The translations under genes were made by a program, and so were the position numbers. DNA of 64,000 nt, from the NCBI GenBank assembly GCA_947591315.1, contig CANQDD010000005.1:48425-112424 (forward strand), given 5' to 3'. The stretch is from an uncultured Clostridia bacterium. Its GTDB lineage: Bacteria; Bacillota; Clostridia; UBA1381. Positions 25,701 through 34,288 of this stretch are shown here, piece after piece (positions within the stretch are counted from its first letter, which is position 1; every line of letters starts with the position of its first letter). Under the pieces are notes generated by a model, which was not told where the DNA came from, ran no database searches, and saw nothing but the letters and a program-made list of their open reading frames with translations.

Positions 25701-26746
25701 ACCTTTACCGCGCCTATCTCGGTTATGTTGTTTTTATTTTTGTCAAGTCCCGTCGTCTCTATATCGAACACGACGAACGGGCTGTCGATCGTCTCATTCG
25801 ACGCGCCGTAGGTTATGCGTTTGCTGTCGTCTATGAGGTAGCCTTCGAGACCGTATATTACCTTTATTTTTTTGTTGTAGTCCGAAGCCTTCATCGCGTC
25901 GGGGAACGACTGCACAACGCCGTGGTCGGTCACGGCTATCGCCTTGTGTCCCCACATTGCCGCGCGCTCTATGAGTTTTTCGACTGGCGTTACAGCGTCC
26001 ATCGCGGACATCTGCGTGTGCAGGTGAAGCTCGACGCGTTTTTTCGGCGCGTTGTCCTGTTTTAGCGGCGGCGCGGGTATTTCGGCAACCGCGTTTATCA
26101 TTACGACCGTTTCCTTCATGTACTCGTCGAACTGCACTCTGCCGCTTATGACAACGTACGCGCCGCCGTTCTTCACGCCCTTTTTGAGCGCGCCGAACAG
26201 CGTTGTAAATGCCTCGTCGTCATCCGTTTTGCGGATAAAGAGCTTCGCGGAAACGGAGTCGGTGTTGTCGGTCATGTGTACGGTTATGAGGTGAAATTCC
26301 TTACCCGTTTTTTTGGAAACTATATCGCGTTCCTCGGCAAAAAAAACCCTGCCGGAAATTATTACCTGTCCCGACACGGAGTTTAACGAGCTTATCGCAA
26401 CTATATTGCCTTTTATCGGTCTGCCGTAGAGCATGTTGAAAACGTCGGCTTTGCCTCGGTATTTGACCGCGCCAGAGCCGTTTTGCTCCTCCTTTGGCAC
26501 GGTGTAAATCATGACGTTGCGGTCAAGCTTTGCGCCGCCGTCCGCGACAGCCGTCAAAACGTCCGTGAAGCCGCCCGCGCGCTTTACCTCGCTCCTTACG
26601 AGCGACGCGGCGTAGTCCGACGTTCCTTCGGGGAGCGTTATTTTTATTTTGCGCTTGTTTTTGGAAACGCTTATTTTTTCAATCTCGATTTCCGCAATTT
26701 CAGAATCGGTAATCTGCGGAAATATAACGCCCAGTTTCGGCTTCAA
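22715..26746 (-). CDS. polC: DNA polymerase III alpha subunit, PolC type
   Basis: The main replicative polymerase of low-GC Gram-positives. 1343 residues from a TTG at 26746 with AAAGGAG about 10 nt upstream; a longer reading frame into the repeat DNA beyond this is not protein-like. Order: short N-terminal domain, OB fold (about 145-235), PHP domain part 1 (RVELHLHTQMSAMDAV), inserted DnaQ-type 3'-5' exonuclease (FVVFDIETTGLDKNKNNITE), PHP part 2, then the palm with the catalytic PDIDLNFSG, a four-Cys zinc motif (CPNC...CPKC), the fingers (RTTGQHPGGIIV) and a C-terminal HhH region. Shorter than Bacillus PolC (about 1440) mainly at the N-terminus. A dense repeat cluster lies directly upstream. 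Confidence 0.95.
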   Translation of the reverse strand: MKPKLGVIFPQITDSEIAEIEIEKISVSKNKRKIKITLPEGTSDYAASLVRSEVKRAGGFTDVLTAVADGGAKLDRNVMIYTVPKEEQNGSGAVKYRGKADVFNMLYGRPIKGNIVAISSLNSVSGQVIISGRVFFAEERDIVSKKTGKEFHLITVHMTDNTDSVSAKLFIRKTDDDEAFTTLFGALKKGVKNGGAYVVISGRVQFDEYMKETVVMINAVAEIPAPPLKQDNAPKKRVELHLHTQMSAMDAVTPVEKLIERAAMWGHKAIAVTDHGVVQSFPDAMKASDYNKKIKVIYGLEGYLIDDSKRITYGASNETIDSPFVVFDIETTGLDKNKNNITEIGAVKVVNGEITDRWSTFVNPGQPIPEDIVNLTGINDGMVKDAPKIGEIIGDFLKFCEGCVLVAHNAAFDTGFIEKAARDNGIEYNFCVLDTLMLARCMYPDLHNFRLDTLTKHLGVILENHHRAVDDAKATADVFVKMLETLREEGKTELKTFNDIFDLRAAALKNKAFHIIILAKNAVGLRHIYELVSESQLKYFYRVPRIPKSLLSEKREGLILGSACEAGELVRAVVEGENDETIADIVNFYDYLEIQPIGNNAYMKSDSRHPTVNTDEDLRNLNRFIVSLGEKYNKPVCATCDVHFMDEEGADYRKILMNYKGFTDADNQAPLYFRTTEEMMKEFEYLGPQKAREVVIDNTNLVADMIGDVRPIPEKKCPPVIPGAEEDIVNDATRRAKEIYGDPLPDVVQKRLDKELYSITTYGFSVMYKIAQELVRHSLADGYLVGSRGSVGSSLVAYLSDITEVNSLQAHYICPNCKNVEFIESETGISGCDLPDKECPKCGTMYRKDGHDIPFETFLGFKGDKEPDIDLNFSGVYQPVIHKYTETYFGEGKVFRAGTIGTVAEKTAFGYVKRYCEDKGITMRGAEMMRLAKGCEGVKRTTGQHPGGIIVVPFENDIHEFCPVQHPADDPNSDIITTHFDYHKIDQNLLKLDELGHDDPTVIKMLEDITGVKARDIPIGDKETMSLFTSNKALKLLPGKDIGTNLGTYGVPEFGTKFVRQMLEDTKPTTFSELARISGLSHGTDVWIGNAQELIREGKTDLSHSICARDDIMIYLISMGVENEHAFKIMEMVRKGKGLTPEYEKEMRDNNVPDWYIASCKKIKYMFPKAHAVAYVMSAFRIAYYKVHYPEAFYMAYFSVRADDFDASIMARGEERVREEIRAINAKKKDNTATPKEEGLIPILEICVEMYARGINFVPVDLYKSHALNFLRTDEGILPPLNALPGVSDNDALAITAEREKGDFRNVEDLRLRTGIGKTTLSVLEENGCFDELADSDQVSLFD

Positions 26747-26784
26747 ATCGGCTTCACTCCTTTCTGTAATGTGCGGGGGTAAAT

Positions 26785-27134
26785 ATAAATTATGATTTAG
26801 GGGGGATAATGCGGGACGTCGAGCGCGCCGTCCCCTACGTAAGGCTCCCCTTGAGGGGAGCTGTCGGCGAAGCCGACTGAGAGGTGGTTTCCTAAAATTC
26901 GTTGCCACCTCTCCGTCATCGCTTCGCGATGCCACCTCCCCTCGAGGGGAGGCTTGCGATATGCGGCGCACGCCGTATGGCTTCCCCTTGTTACGGCGTT
27001 TGTTGCTGCGCAACACGCCTACAACACGCAGAGCGTGTTGTTCACTTGAGGGGAAGCTGTCACGAAGTGACTGATGAGGTGATTGTCACCTCATCCACCG
27101 CTTCGCGGTCCCCCTTCCCCTCAAGGGGAAGGCT
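26785..27134. repeat. repeat cluster between purL and polC (family B with a nested family C unit)
   Basis: This explains the 409-bp gap. It begins ATAAATTATGATTTAG (26785-26800), close to the terminal inverted repeat of the 57-kb element. Next come a GGGACG/CGTCCC stem, a family B unit (26841-26953; AGGCTCCCCTTGAGGGGAGC at one end, ACCTCCCCTCGAGGGGAGG at the other), and a diverged B unit (26978-27134). The outer stem of that diverged unit is interrupted by a family C insert (26986-27043, with GGCGTTTGTTGC/GCAACACGCC). No coding potential seen. Confidence 0.8.
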
Positions 27135-27155
27135 AATAAACCACAATTTATCTCA

Positions 27156-30100
27156 TCATCTAAAATACCCCACACCCGCCTCAAAGAGCTTTTGGTTCTT
27201 ATTGCCCGGCACGTTGAACGCGGTATTCGCGAGCGTCGTTCTCTCGCTGTGTCCCATCTTGCCGAGCACGCGTCCGTCGGGGCTCGTTATTCCCTCGATC
27301 GACGATACGGAGCCGTTCGGGTTCCACGCTATGTCATACGTCGCCTTGCCTTCGAGGTTTACGTACTGCGTCGCGATTTGTCCGTTTTTCGCCAGTTCCG
27401 CGACCTGCTCGGGTGACGTGATAAATCGTCCCTCTCCGTGCGATACCGCGATTGTGTGAATATCTCCCGCGTTCACATTCGCGAACCACGGCGATTTATT
27501 CGACGCGATCCTCGTCTGTACCATGCACGAAACGTGTCTGCCGATCGTGTTAAACGTAAGCGTCGGCGAGCTGTCGTCAAGGTCGCGTATTTCTCCGTAC
27601 GGCACAAGTCCGAGCTTGATAAGAGCCTGGAAGCCGTTGCAGATGCCGAGCATCAGTCCGTCGCGGTTTTTGAGCATATTCATAACCGCGTCCTTCACGA
27701 GCGGATTGCGGAACGCCGTCGCGATAAACTTACCGCTGCCCTCCGGCTCGTCTCCGCCCGAGAAGCCGCCCGGGATCATCACTATCTGCGAATTGTTGAT
27801 ACGCTTTTCCATCTCGCGCATCGAATACTCAACGTCCGCGCCGCTTAAATTTCTGATAACGAACACGTCGGCAACTCCGCCCGCGTCCTCAAAACAGCGC
27901 GCTGTGTCGTACTCGCAGTTTGTGCCGGGGAATACGGGAATAAATATCCTCGGCTTCGCGAATTTTTCGGTCGCGACCGTGATACCGCGCTTGTCGTATG
28001 TGTATGTTTCCGGCTCGGACATGAATTTGCCCGCCTTTGTCGGGAATACCTTTTCAAGCGGTTTCGTCCACGCGTCGATCGCTTCGTCGAGCGGAATCTT
28101 TACGCCGCATACGTCGATCTCCGCCGCGTCTGTCGTTTCGCCGAGCTCCACAATTTCAGGCATATTATCGTCTGTTGTAAACAGCGCCGTCATATCCTCA
28201 ACTTCCAAAACTATCGAGCCTATCGGCGCGCCCCAGATTTCGTCGGCGCTTATATTTTCGTTAAACTTAAATCCTATCTTATTACCGAACGCCATTTTTG
28301 AAATTGTTTCCGCAAGACCGAAGCCCTTTACGACGCTCGCGGAAAGGATCTTCGCACCCGTTTTAATCTGCTTGCCGTTTATTTCAACCGTTTCCTGCGG
28401 TTGCTCGAGGAAACGCACAAGCTCATACATTGCTTTGAGCTTGTCAAAATCGGGCATATCGTTTTCGTCGCGCTCGGCTTTGAGCATGATCACGGTTGAG
28501 CCGGATTTCTTAAATTCCTGCGACTTGACCTTATCCGCCTTTACCGGAGCGACCGCGAACGACGTAAGCGTCGACGGCACGTCGAGGTCGTTAAACGAGC
28601 CGCTCATTGAGTCCTTACCGCCTATCGCCGCGATACCGAGTTCGAGCTGCGCCCTATACGCGCCCATTAAAGCCGCGAACGGCTTACCCCAGCGCTTCGG
28701 ATCTGTGCCGAGACGCTCAAAGTATTCCTGGAAAGTCAGATAAATCTTCTTATAATCCGCTCCGAGAGCGACAGCCTTTGAAACAGACTCAACGACCGCG
28801 TAAGCCGCGCCGTGATACGGGCTCCACTTTGAAAGCGTGGGATTGTAGCCGAACGTCATAACGGTAGCCGTGTTCGTCTTGCCGCCCTGCACCGGCACTT
28901 TCGCAGCCATTCCGTCGGACGGAGTAAGCTGGTACTTGCCGCCGAACGGCATAAGTACGGAATTCGCGCCGATGGTCGAATCGAACCGTTCGCAAAGTCC
29001 CTTCTGCGAGCAGACGTTGAGATCCGACAAGACATCAAGCCATTCCTTCTTTATGTCGGTAATTTTTTTCTCTTTAAAATATCCGTTTTCGCTGTCGGGA
29101 AGCTCCACCTCCACGTCGGTGTTCTTCACCGCGCCGTTAGTGTTTAAGAAATCGCGTGAGATGTCGCATACCGTTTTGCCGCGCCAGTTCATCACGAGCC
29201 TGTTCGCACTCGTCACAACCGCCACCTCGGTCGCTTCTAAGTTTTCCTCGTGCGCGTATTCTATGAATTTTTCCGCGTCGGACTTTCTCACAACGACAGC
29301 CATTCTCTCCTGCGACTCGCTTATCGCAAGTTCCGTGCCGTCAAGTCCCTCGTACTTTTTCGGCACTTTGTCGAGGTTGATAGTAAGACCGTCCGCAAGC
29401 TCGCCTATCGCAACCGACACGCCGCCCGCGCCGAAGTCGTTGCAGCGTTTTATAAGCGTCGTTACCTTCTCGTTTCTGAAAAGACGCTGAATTTTGCGCT
29501 CAACGGGCGGATTACCCTTTTGAACCTCGCTGCCGCACGTTAAAACGCTCTGCTCCGTATGAGCCTTTGACGAGCCTGTAGCGCCGCCTATGCCGTCGCG
29601 TCCCGTTCTGCCGCCGAGAAGTATGATAACGTCGCCCTCCGACGGCACTTCGCGGATAACGTTCTTCTTCGGAGCCGCGCCGATAACCGCGCCTATCTCC
29701 ATGCGCTTTGCGACGTAGCCCTCGTCGTAAATTTCCTGCACCTGTCCCGTCGCGAGACCAATTTGGTTGCCGTACGAGCTGTAGCCCGCAGCCGCGCCGC
29801 GCGTGATTTTGCGCTGCATAAGCTTGCCTTGAAGCGTATCCTTGAGTGAAGTGCGCGGGTCGCCGCTGCCCGTTACGCGCATCGCCTGATACACATACGA
29901 ACGTCCCGACAGCGGATCGCGTATAGCTCCGCCGAGGCACGTAGCCGCGCCGCCGAAGGGCTCAATTTCGGTCGGGTGGTTGTGCGTTTCGTTTTTGAAC
30001 ATGATAAGCCAGTCCTCGTCAACGCCGTCCACGTCAACGGGAACGACTATCGAGCAGGCGTTTATTTCCTCGGACTCGTCTATTTCCTTTAAAAGTCCGC

Positions 30101-30956
30101 GCTTTTTGAGCTGCTTTACTATAATCGTCGCCATGTTCATAAGACAAATATCCCTGTCGGGCGCGTAAAGTTCAGCCTTTGCTTTTTTGTATTCCTCATA
30201 TGAATCGCGGATAATGTCCGCGTATTTGCCATCGCCTATCGTAACGTTGTTGATACGCGTCGAGAATGTGGTGTGGCGGCAGTGGTCGGACCAGTATGTG
30301 TCGATCATGCGAAGCTCCGTAACGGTCGGGTCGCGGTGCTCGGTGTTTTTGAAATAGTCTTGGCAAAATTTCAAATCGTCCAGATCCATCGCGAAGCCCA
30401 TTTTAGCTAAAAACTCATTCATAGCCGTCTCGTCCATACCGATAAAGCCGTCAACTACGGCAACGTCGTCGGGGACGATATGTTCCATATCAAGCGACTG
30501 CGGCTTTTCAAGACTTGCCTCGCGCGCCTCGACCGGGTTAATCACGTACTTTTTAACGCGCTCAACATCTTCATCGGAAACATCGCCTTCGAGCACGTAC
30601 ACCTTCGCGCTTCTTACCCTCGGGCGCTCCTTCTGCGTGAGAATGGAAATACATTCCTCAGCCGATGCCGCGCGCTGGTCGAACTGTCCCGGAAGATACT
30701 CGACCGCGAACACCTTTCCGCTCTCTATCGGAATATCCTCGTCATACGCGTCGTCTACGGGCGGTTCGGAAAAAATCAGCCCGCGCGCAGCCGCGTACTC
30801 GTCGTCTGTGATGCCCTCTACGTCGTAGCGGTTTATAAGGCGCACGTTGGTTAAACCCGTCATTTCGAGGTTTTCGCGCAGATCCTCGAAAATACCCTTC
30901 GCTTCAACATCGAAGCCGTCCTTTTTTTCAACGTAAATTCTTCTTACCTGTTCCAT
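27156..30956 (-). CDS. purL: phosphoribosylformylglycinamidine synthase, single-chain
   Basis: ATP- and glutamine-dependent step four of purine synthesis, cytoplasmic. 1266 residues, the fused form seen in many Clostridia. The N-terminal PurS-like part is followed by two FGAM synthetase halves (DTYWSDHCRHTTFSTRI; FKNETHNHPTEIEPFGGAAT; GGKDSMSGSFNDL). At the C-terminus is a class I glutaminase domain (FIPVFPGTNCEYDTARCFED, with the catalytic Cys in MLGICNGFQALIKLGL and a His-Glu pair near SHGEGRF). This makes separate PurQ and PurS unnecessary. It starts 17 bp after the histidine phosphatase gene, so the two are probably cotranscribed. Confidence 0.96.
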   Translation of the reverse strand: MEQVRRIYVEKKDGFDVEAKGIFEDLRENLEMTGLTNVRLINRYDVEGITDDEYAAARGLIFSEPPVDDAYDEDIPIESGKVFAVEYLPGQFDQRAASAEECISILTQKERPRVRSAKVYVLEGDVSDEDVERVKKYVINPVEAREASLEKPQSLDMEHIVPDDVAVVDGFIGMDETAMNEFLAKMGFAMDLDDLKFCQDYFKNTEHRDPTVTELRMIDTYWSDHCRHTTFSTRINNVTIGDGKYADIIRDSYEEYKKAKAELYAPDRDICLMNMATIIVKQLKKRGLLKEIDESEEINACSIVVPVDVDGVDEDWLIMFKNETHNHPTEIEPFGGAATCLGGAIRDPLSGRSYVYQAMRVTGSGDPRTSLKDTLQGKLMQRKITRGAAAGYSSYGNQIGLATGQVQEIYDEGYVAKRMEIGAVIGAAPKKNVIREVPSEGDVIILLGGRTGRDGIGGATGSSKAHTEQSVLTCGSEVQKGNPPVERKIQRLFRNEKVTTLIKRCNDFGAGGVSVAIGELADGLTINLDKVPKKYEGLDGTELAISESQERMAVVVRKSDAEKFIEYAHEENLEATEVAVVTSANRLVMNWRGKTVCDISRDFLNTNGAVKNTDVEVELPDSENGYFKEKKITDIKKEWLDVLSDLNVCSQKGLCERFDSTIGANSVLMPFGGKYQLTPSDGMAAKVPVQGGKTNTATVMTFGYNPTLSKWSPYHGAAYAVVESVSKAVALGADYKKIYLTFQEYFERLGTDPKRWGKPFAALMGAYRAQLELGIAAIGGKDSMSGSFNDLDVPSTLTSFAVAPVKADKVKSQEFKKSGSTVIMLKAERDENDMPDFDKLKAMYELVRFLEQPQETVEINGKQIKTGAKILSASVVKGFGLAETISKMAFGNKIGFKFNENISADEIWGAPIGSIVLEVEDMTALFTTDDNMPEIVELGETTDAAEIDVCGVKIPLDEAIDAWTKPLEKVFPTKAGKFMSEPETYTYDKRGITVATEKFAKPRIFIPVFPGTNCEYDTARCFEDAGGVADVFVIRNLSGADVEYSMREMEKRINNSQIVMIPGGFSGGDEPEGSGKFIATAFRNPLVKDAVMNMLKNRDGLMLGICNGFQALIKLGLVPYGEIRDLDDSSPTLTFNTIGRHVSCMVQTRIASNKSPWFANVNAGDIHTIAVSHGEGRFITSPEQVAELAKNGQIATQYVNLEGKATYDIAWNPNGSVSSIEGITSPDGRVLGKMGHSERTTLANTAFNVPGNKNQKLFEAGVGYFR

Positions 30957-30973
30957 AAGTCAAACTACTCCTT

Positions 30974-31570
30974 TTATAAATTAAGCTTTGTCAGCACTCT
31001 GCTTTTTTCGTCGATTTCAAGACACGCCACTGTCGCGTTGTAAAGCGTGAACCGCCAGCTTTGCTCGGCTGTGAGGTTAAGCACGTTCGATAGAATGTGA
31101 CGCGCCGCTCCGAGGTGCGTTACAATGAGCACGCTTTTGCCGTCGTTTTCGGCTATGATCCTGTTTACCGCGCCGCCGACGCGTTTATGTACCTCGTCGG
31201 AGCTTTCGCCGCCGGGTATCTTAAAAGCCGTCCCCTGCCTGTCGCTGCGCCACTCCGCGTACAATTCGGGATCTTTTTGCTCGATTTCCTCATACGTCAA
31301 GTCGTCCCAGTCGCCGAAGTCGCGCTCGATAAGGCCGTCAACCGTCGTGATTTTAAGCCCCTTCAGCTTCGCCGTCGGAGCTGCGGTGTCAACCGCGCGG
31401 CTTAAGGGGCTTGCATATATCGCGTCGATCGGCACGTCTCGGAGCTTTTCCGCGAGCTTTTCCGCCTGCGCCCTGCCCGTTTCGTTAAGTGGCACATTCT
31501 TATGCCCTATACACGTGTGTCTTACATTGGAGTTCGTCTCGCCGTGGCGGACTACGTACAGCTTAACCAT
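30974..31570 (-). CDS. histidine phosphatase superfamily (phosphoglycerate mutase-like) protein
   Basis: 198 residues. The catalytic RHG motif is in LYVVRHGETNSNVRH. GHKNVPLNETGRAQAEKLAEKL and the second catalytic His region VLIVTHLGAARHIL are in place, with the acid/base Glu in IERDFGDWDDLTYEEI. Length fits the short phosphatase branch (CobC/GpmB-like) rather than dPGM, so a small-molecule phosphatase is likelier than a glycolytic mutase. Substrate undetermined. GAAGGGACGG precedes the ATG. It lies directly upstream of purL. Confidence 0.88.
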   Translation of the reverse strand: MVKLYVVRHGETNSNVRHTCIGHKNVPLNETGRAQAEKLAEKLRDVPIDAIYASPLSRAVDTAAPTAKLKGLKITTVDGLIERDFGDWDDLTYEEIEQKDPELYAEWRSDRQGTAFKIPGGESSDEVHKRVGGAVNRIIAENDGKSVLIVTHLGAARHILSNVLNLTAEQSWRFTLYNATVACLEIDEKSRVLTKLNL

Positions 31571-31697
31571 TATTACCGTCCCTTCATTTTGACGTATTTT
31601 ATCACGCGCGTGTGCGCGTACACAACATATAGTAATTTTATCATATTTTTACTGTTTTAGCAATACGGAAACGGTATATTTTTTGACAAAAAAGGGG

Positions 31698-31726
31698 TTG
31701 ACATTTGTTTTTCTTTGTGCTAAAAT
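31698..31726 (+). promoter_or_regulatory. tRNA-Gly promoter
   Basis: TTGACA (31698-31703), 17-bp spacer, TAAAAT (31721-31726). The predicted start is about 31733, nine bases before the tRNA. Confidence 0.85.
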
Positions 31727-31741
31727 ACATTTACAGGCTAT

Positions 31742-31816
31742 GCGGGAGTGGCTCAGTGGTAGAGCGTCACCTTGCCAAGGTGAACGTCGCGAGTTCGAAT
31801 CTCGTCTTCCGCTCCA
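31742..31816 (+). tRNA. tRNA-Gly (anticodon GCC)
   Basis: 75-nt cloverleaf. Acceptor GCGGGAG pairs with CTTCCGC (one G-U). The D arm contains GGCTCAGTGGTAGAGC. Anticodon stem CACCT/AGGTG carries loop TTGCCAA with anticodon GCC. The T arm GCGAG-TTCGAAT-CTCGT follows, then discriminator T and an encoded CCA. Confidence 0.97.
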
Positions 31817-31819
31817 ATT

Positions 31820-31852
31820 AAAAATCTGCTTCAATTTGAAGCAGATTTTTTT
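31820..31852. terminator. bidirectional terminator between tRNA-Gly and the FAD oxidoreductase
   Basis: AAAAATCTGCTTC/GAAGCAGATTTTT stem with A/T runs on both sides. The rightward copy ends the tRNA transcript. For leftward transcription, the last codons of the FAD oxidoreductase (Lys-Lys-Ser-Ala-Ser-Asn) and its TGA are encoded inside the stem-loop. Confidence 0.9.
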
Positions 31853-33423
31853 ATATCCGTTTTAGCGTTGTTTTTTGCCACGGCTTCGGCAACTCTTATA
31901 CCGTCCACCGCCGCGCTCATTATTCCTCCGGCGTAGCCCGCGCCCTCGCCGCACGGGTATAAGCCTTTGATTTCCGATTGCAGCGTTTCACCGTCACGTA
32001 TAATCCTCACCGGTGATGATGACCTTGTTTCGGGTGCTGTAAGCACCGCGCCGCCGTCCGCAAAGCCGCGGAGCTTCCTGTCAAACAGCATTATAGCCTC
32101 GCGCATGGAATCGGTAACGAATTTCGGCAGCACGCTGTCAAGGCTTGTCCACGTCACGTCCGGTCGGTACGTGGGCGTTACCTCGTCATTACTTTTGCCG
32201 CGCCCCAGAAAACTGTCCACACGTTCAGCCGGTGCTTTGTATCCGCCGCCGGCGGCAGCGTAGGCTTTTCTTTCTATTTCACGCTGAAAATACATACCGG
32301 CAAGAGGATCATCGGACTTAAAATCGTCGGGCGTTACGCTCACCAAAAGCGCGCTGTTCGCGTTTTCGCCGTCGCGCGCGAAGCGGCTCATGCCGTTCGT
32401 GACAACGCCGCCCTCCTCCGACGCGGACGCTATGACCTCGCCGCCCGGACACATGCAGAACGTGTACGCTCCTCTGCCGTTTTCGAGGTGCGCCGACAGC
32501 TTGTAGTCCGCCGCCGGAAGATTTACGTGATCCGCGCCGTACTGCGCGCGGTTTATGACGCTTTGTCTGTGTTCTATCCTCGCGCCGACTGAAAAGCTTT
32601 TCTGCTTCATCGGAGCGCCGAGAGCTTTAAGCATTTCAAACGTGTCGCGCGCGCTGTGACCTGCCGCAAGCACGATATTATCGGTTTCTATCTCGTATGC
32701 GCCGTTTACCATTGCCGCGCATACCGCGCCGTTCTCGGTAAGGCGTATTCCCGTGAGTGACGACGAAAACCGCACGTCGCCGCCCATTCGTATAATATCC
32801 TCACGGATATTTTTTACCATTTCGCAGAGGTTGTCCGTGCCGATATGCGGCTTCGCGTAATACAGTATTTCCTCCGGCGCGCCGTGGGCGTGAAATTCCT
32901 CCAGCACGCGCCGCGTGCGGAAGTCGTTTATACCCGTAGTGAGCTTACCGTCGGAAAACGTGCCCGCACCGCCCTCGCCAAACTGCACGTTGGAATTTAC
33001 ATTGAGCGCACCTGTCTTACGGAACGTTTCAACGTCCTTAACGCGTTCCTCAACGCGTTTGCCGCGTTCGAGAAGTATCACGTTTCCGCCGTTTTGCGCG
33101 AGTGTCAGCGCGCACATAAGTCCCGCGGGCCCCGCGCCGACTATGACTATCGGCTTGTCGGTTTTCACCGCGCACGGGAACGAGTACGGCTTTTCTTCTA
33201 TAACGCGTACCTCGGCGTGCCTTTTCGCCGTTTCTTCCTCGTTGTCGGCGCACAAATCAACGGCGTACACGTAATGTATATCGCTCTTTTTCCGCGCATC
33301 AATAGACTTTTTCGATATGACCGCGCCGCGTATATTTTTAAGGTTGTATTTGCGCTCGATTTTTTCAATAAGGCAGCTTTCGTTTTCGTCAAGCTCAAGA
33401 CGTATGCCCGATATTCGTATCAT
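31831..33423 (-). CDS. FAD-dependent oxidoreductase, uncharacterised (COG2509-like)
   Basis: 530 residues. An N-terminal domain of about 95 residues precedes the dinucleotide-binding motif in IVIVGAGPAGLMCALTLAQN, then VILLERGKRVEER, NVQFGEGGAGTFSDGKLTT, a second FAD contact VLAAGHSARDTFEML, and the C-terminal GLYPCGEGAGYAGGIMSAAV. The architecture is that of the broadly conserved dehydrogenase family related to BaiN/geranylgeranyl-reductase-like proteins. Natural substrate unknown. Its ATG overlaps the stop of the upstream SGNH hydrolase (ATGA), so the two are coupled. It ends inside a terminator hairpin. Confidence 0.88.
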   Translation of the reverse strand: MIRISGIRLELDENESCLIEKIERKYNLKNIRGAVISKKSIDARKKSDIHYVYAVDLCADNEEETAKRHAEVRVIEEKPYSFPCAVKTDKPIVIVGAGPAGLMCALTLAQNGGNVILLERGKRVEERVKDVETFRKTGALNVNSNVQFGEGGAGTFSDGKLTTGINDFRTRRVLEEFHAHGAPEEILYYAKPHIGTDNLCEMVKNIREDIIRMGGDVRFSSSLTGIRLTENGAVCAAMVNGAYEIETDNIVLAAGHSARDTFEMLKALGAPMKQKSFSVGARIEHRQSVINRAQYGADHVNLPAADYKLSAHLENGRGAYTFCMCPGGEVIASASEEGGVVTNGMSRFARDGENANSALLVSVTPDDFKSDDPLAGMYFQREIERKAYAAAGGGYKAPAERVDSFLGRGKSNDEVTPTYRPDVTWTSLDSVLPKFVTDSMREAIMLFDRKLRGFADGGAVLTAPETRSSSPVRIIRDGETLQSEIKGLYPCGEGAGYAGGIMSAAVDGIRVAEAVAKNNAKTDIKKSASN

Positions 33424-34040
33424 ATACTTAGTATTTCCTTTATCCTCGCCGCCGCTGCGGCGCCGAGCTTTTCATGCTCCGCCGTTTCCATGTGCACGCC
33501 GTCAATGTCGGACGCTTCGGCGTAAAGTGCGGCGTTCATGAAGTGAACGCCCTCGTCCTTCGTCATTTTTTCTATCGCGTCCGCGAAACGCGCTGACTTT
33601 TCCACCGACTCAGGCGTGTAAAGCTCCGTGAACACGGGGTGTTTCATCACGTTGTCCTTTATGAGTATCGGCGATATGATTAGAAACTGCGGCGTTTTGT
33701 CACCGTACACTACGCGTGTTTCGCGTATATACTGCCGTAACGCTTCGGCTGTTCGCTCCGGCGTGTAGTCGATTTCTTTGAGCACGTCGTTTGTGCCGAG
33801 CATGATTACTATGAGGTCAAAGTCATGCTTTTTCGCAAAATACCGCTCGCGGAAACAGGCTATACCGTGCTTCGCTCCCTCGCCCGCAAGCGTTGCGCGT
33901 CCGCACTCGCCGTCTATTTCGATGTCGCAGTCGGGCAAAAGAGCGCGAACCGTTGTCGCCCACGTCGTCGCAAGCTGGCTGAAATCGACGGGGTTGTGTC
34001 CCCATGTGTTTGAGTCGCCGTATAACAGTATTTTTTTCAT
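33420..34040 (-). CDS. SGNH/GDSL-family hydrolase (arylesterase-like)
   Basis: 206 residues. Block I is KILLYGDSNTWGHNP (nucleophile Ser in GDSN), block III is IVIMLGTNDVLKEID, and block V (DGVHMETAEHEKLG) gives the Asp-His pair. This is the GDSN-variant group that includes arylesterases and acyl-CoA thioesterase/protease I relatives. No signal peptide, so the substrate is probably a cytoplasmic or imported ester. It overlaps the following oxidoreductase by 4 bp. Confidence 0.88.
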   Translation of the reverse strand: MKKILLYGDSNTWGHNPVDFSQLATTWATTVRALLPDCDIEIDGECGRATLAGEGAKHGIACFRERYFAKKHDFDLIVIMLGTNDVLKEIDYTPERTAEALRQYIRETRVVYGDKTPQFLIISPILIKDNVMKHPVFTELYTPESVEKSARFADAIEKMTKDEGVHFMNAALYAEASDIDGVHMETAEHEKLGAAAAARIKEILSI

Positions 34041-34081
34041 GTTTGTACCTCTTTCTTTGAGAGTTGATGCGTGTGCCTCCC

Positions 34082-34288
34082 TTTGCTACGGCGTTTGTTG
34101 CTTCGCAACACGCCTACCACACGCTATGCGTGTGCCTCCCTTGTTAAAGGGAGGGGGACCGCCGAAGGCGGTGGAGGGATTCATTGTGAAAACAGAAAAG
34201 GAATCCCCCAGTCACGCTGCGCGTGACAGCCCCCTTTGACAAGGGGGCCTTTCTTTGCTACGGCGTTTGTTTTCCGCACCACGTTATA
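34082..34288. repeat. repeat block between leuS and the SGNH gene (C - A - partial C)
   Basis: A family C unit (34082-34134; GGCGTTTGTTGC stem then CACACGC/GCGTGTG stem) abuts family A copy 2 (34134-34250). A truncated C unit (34254-34283) begins with the same TTTGCTACGGCGTTTGTT. The leuS stop follows at 34289. No gene fits in this gap. Confidence 0.8.

Noticed and set aside
26747..27016. N-terminal extension of PolC by about 90 residues
   Set aside because: It would be translated from the palindromic repeat cluster (Arg/Pro/Ser-rich, not protein-like). A TTG with AAAGGAG at 26746 gives the natural start.
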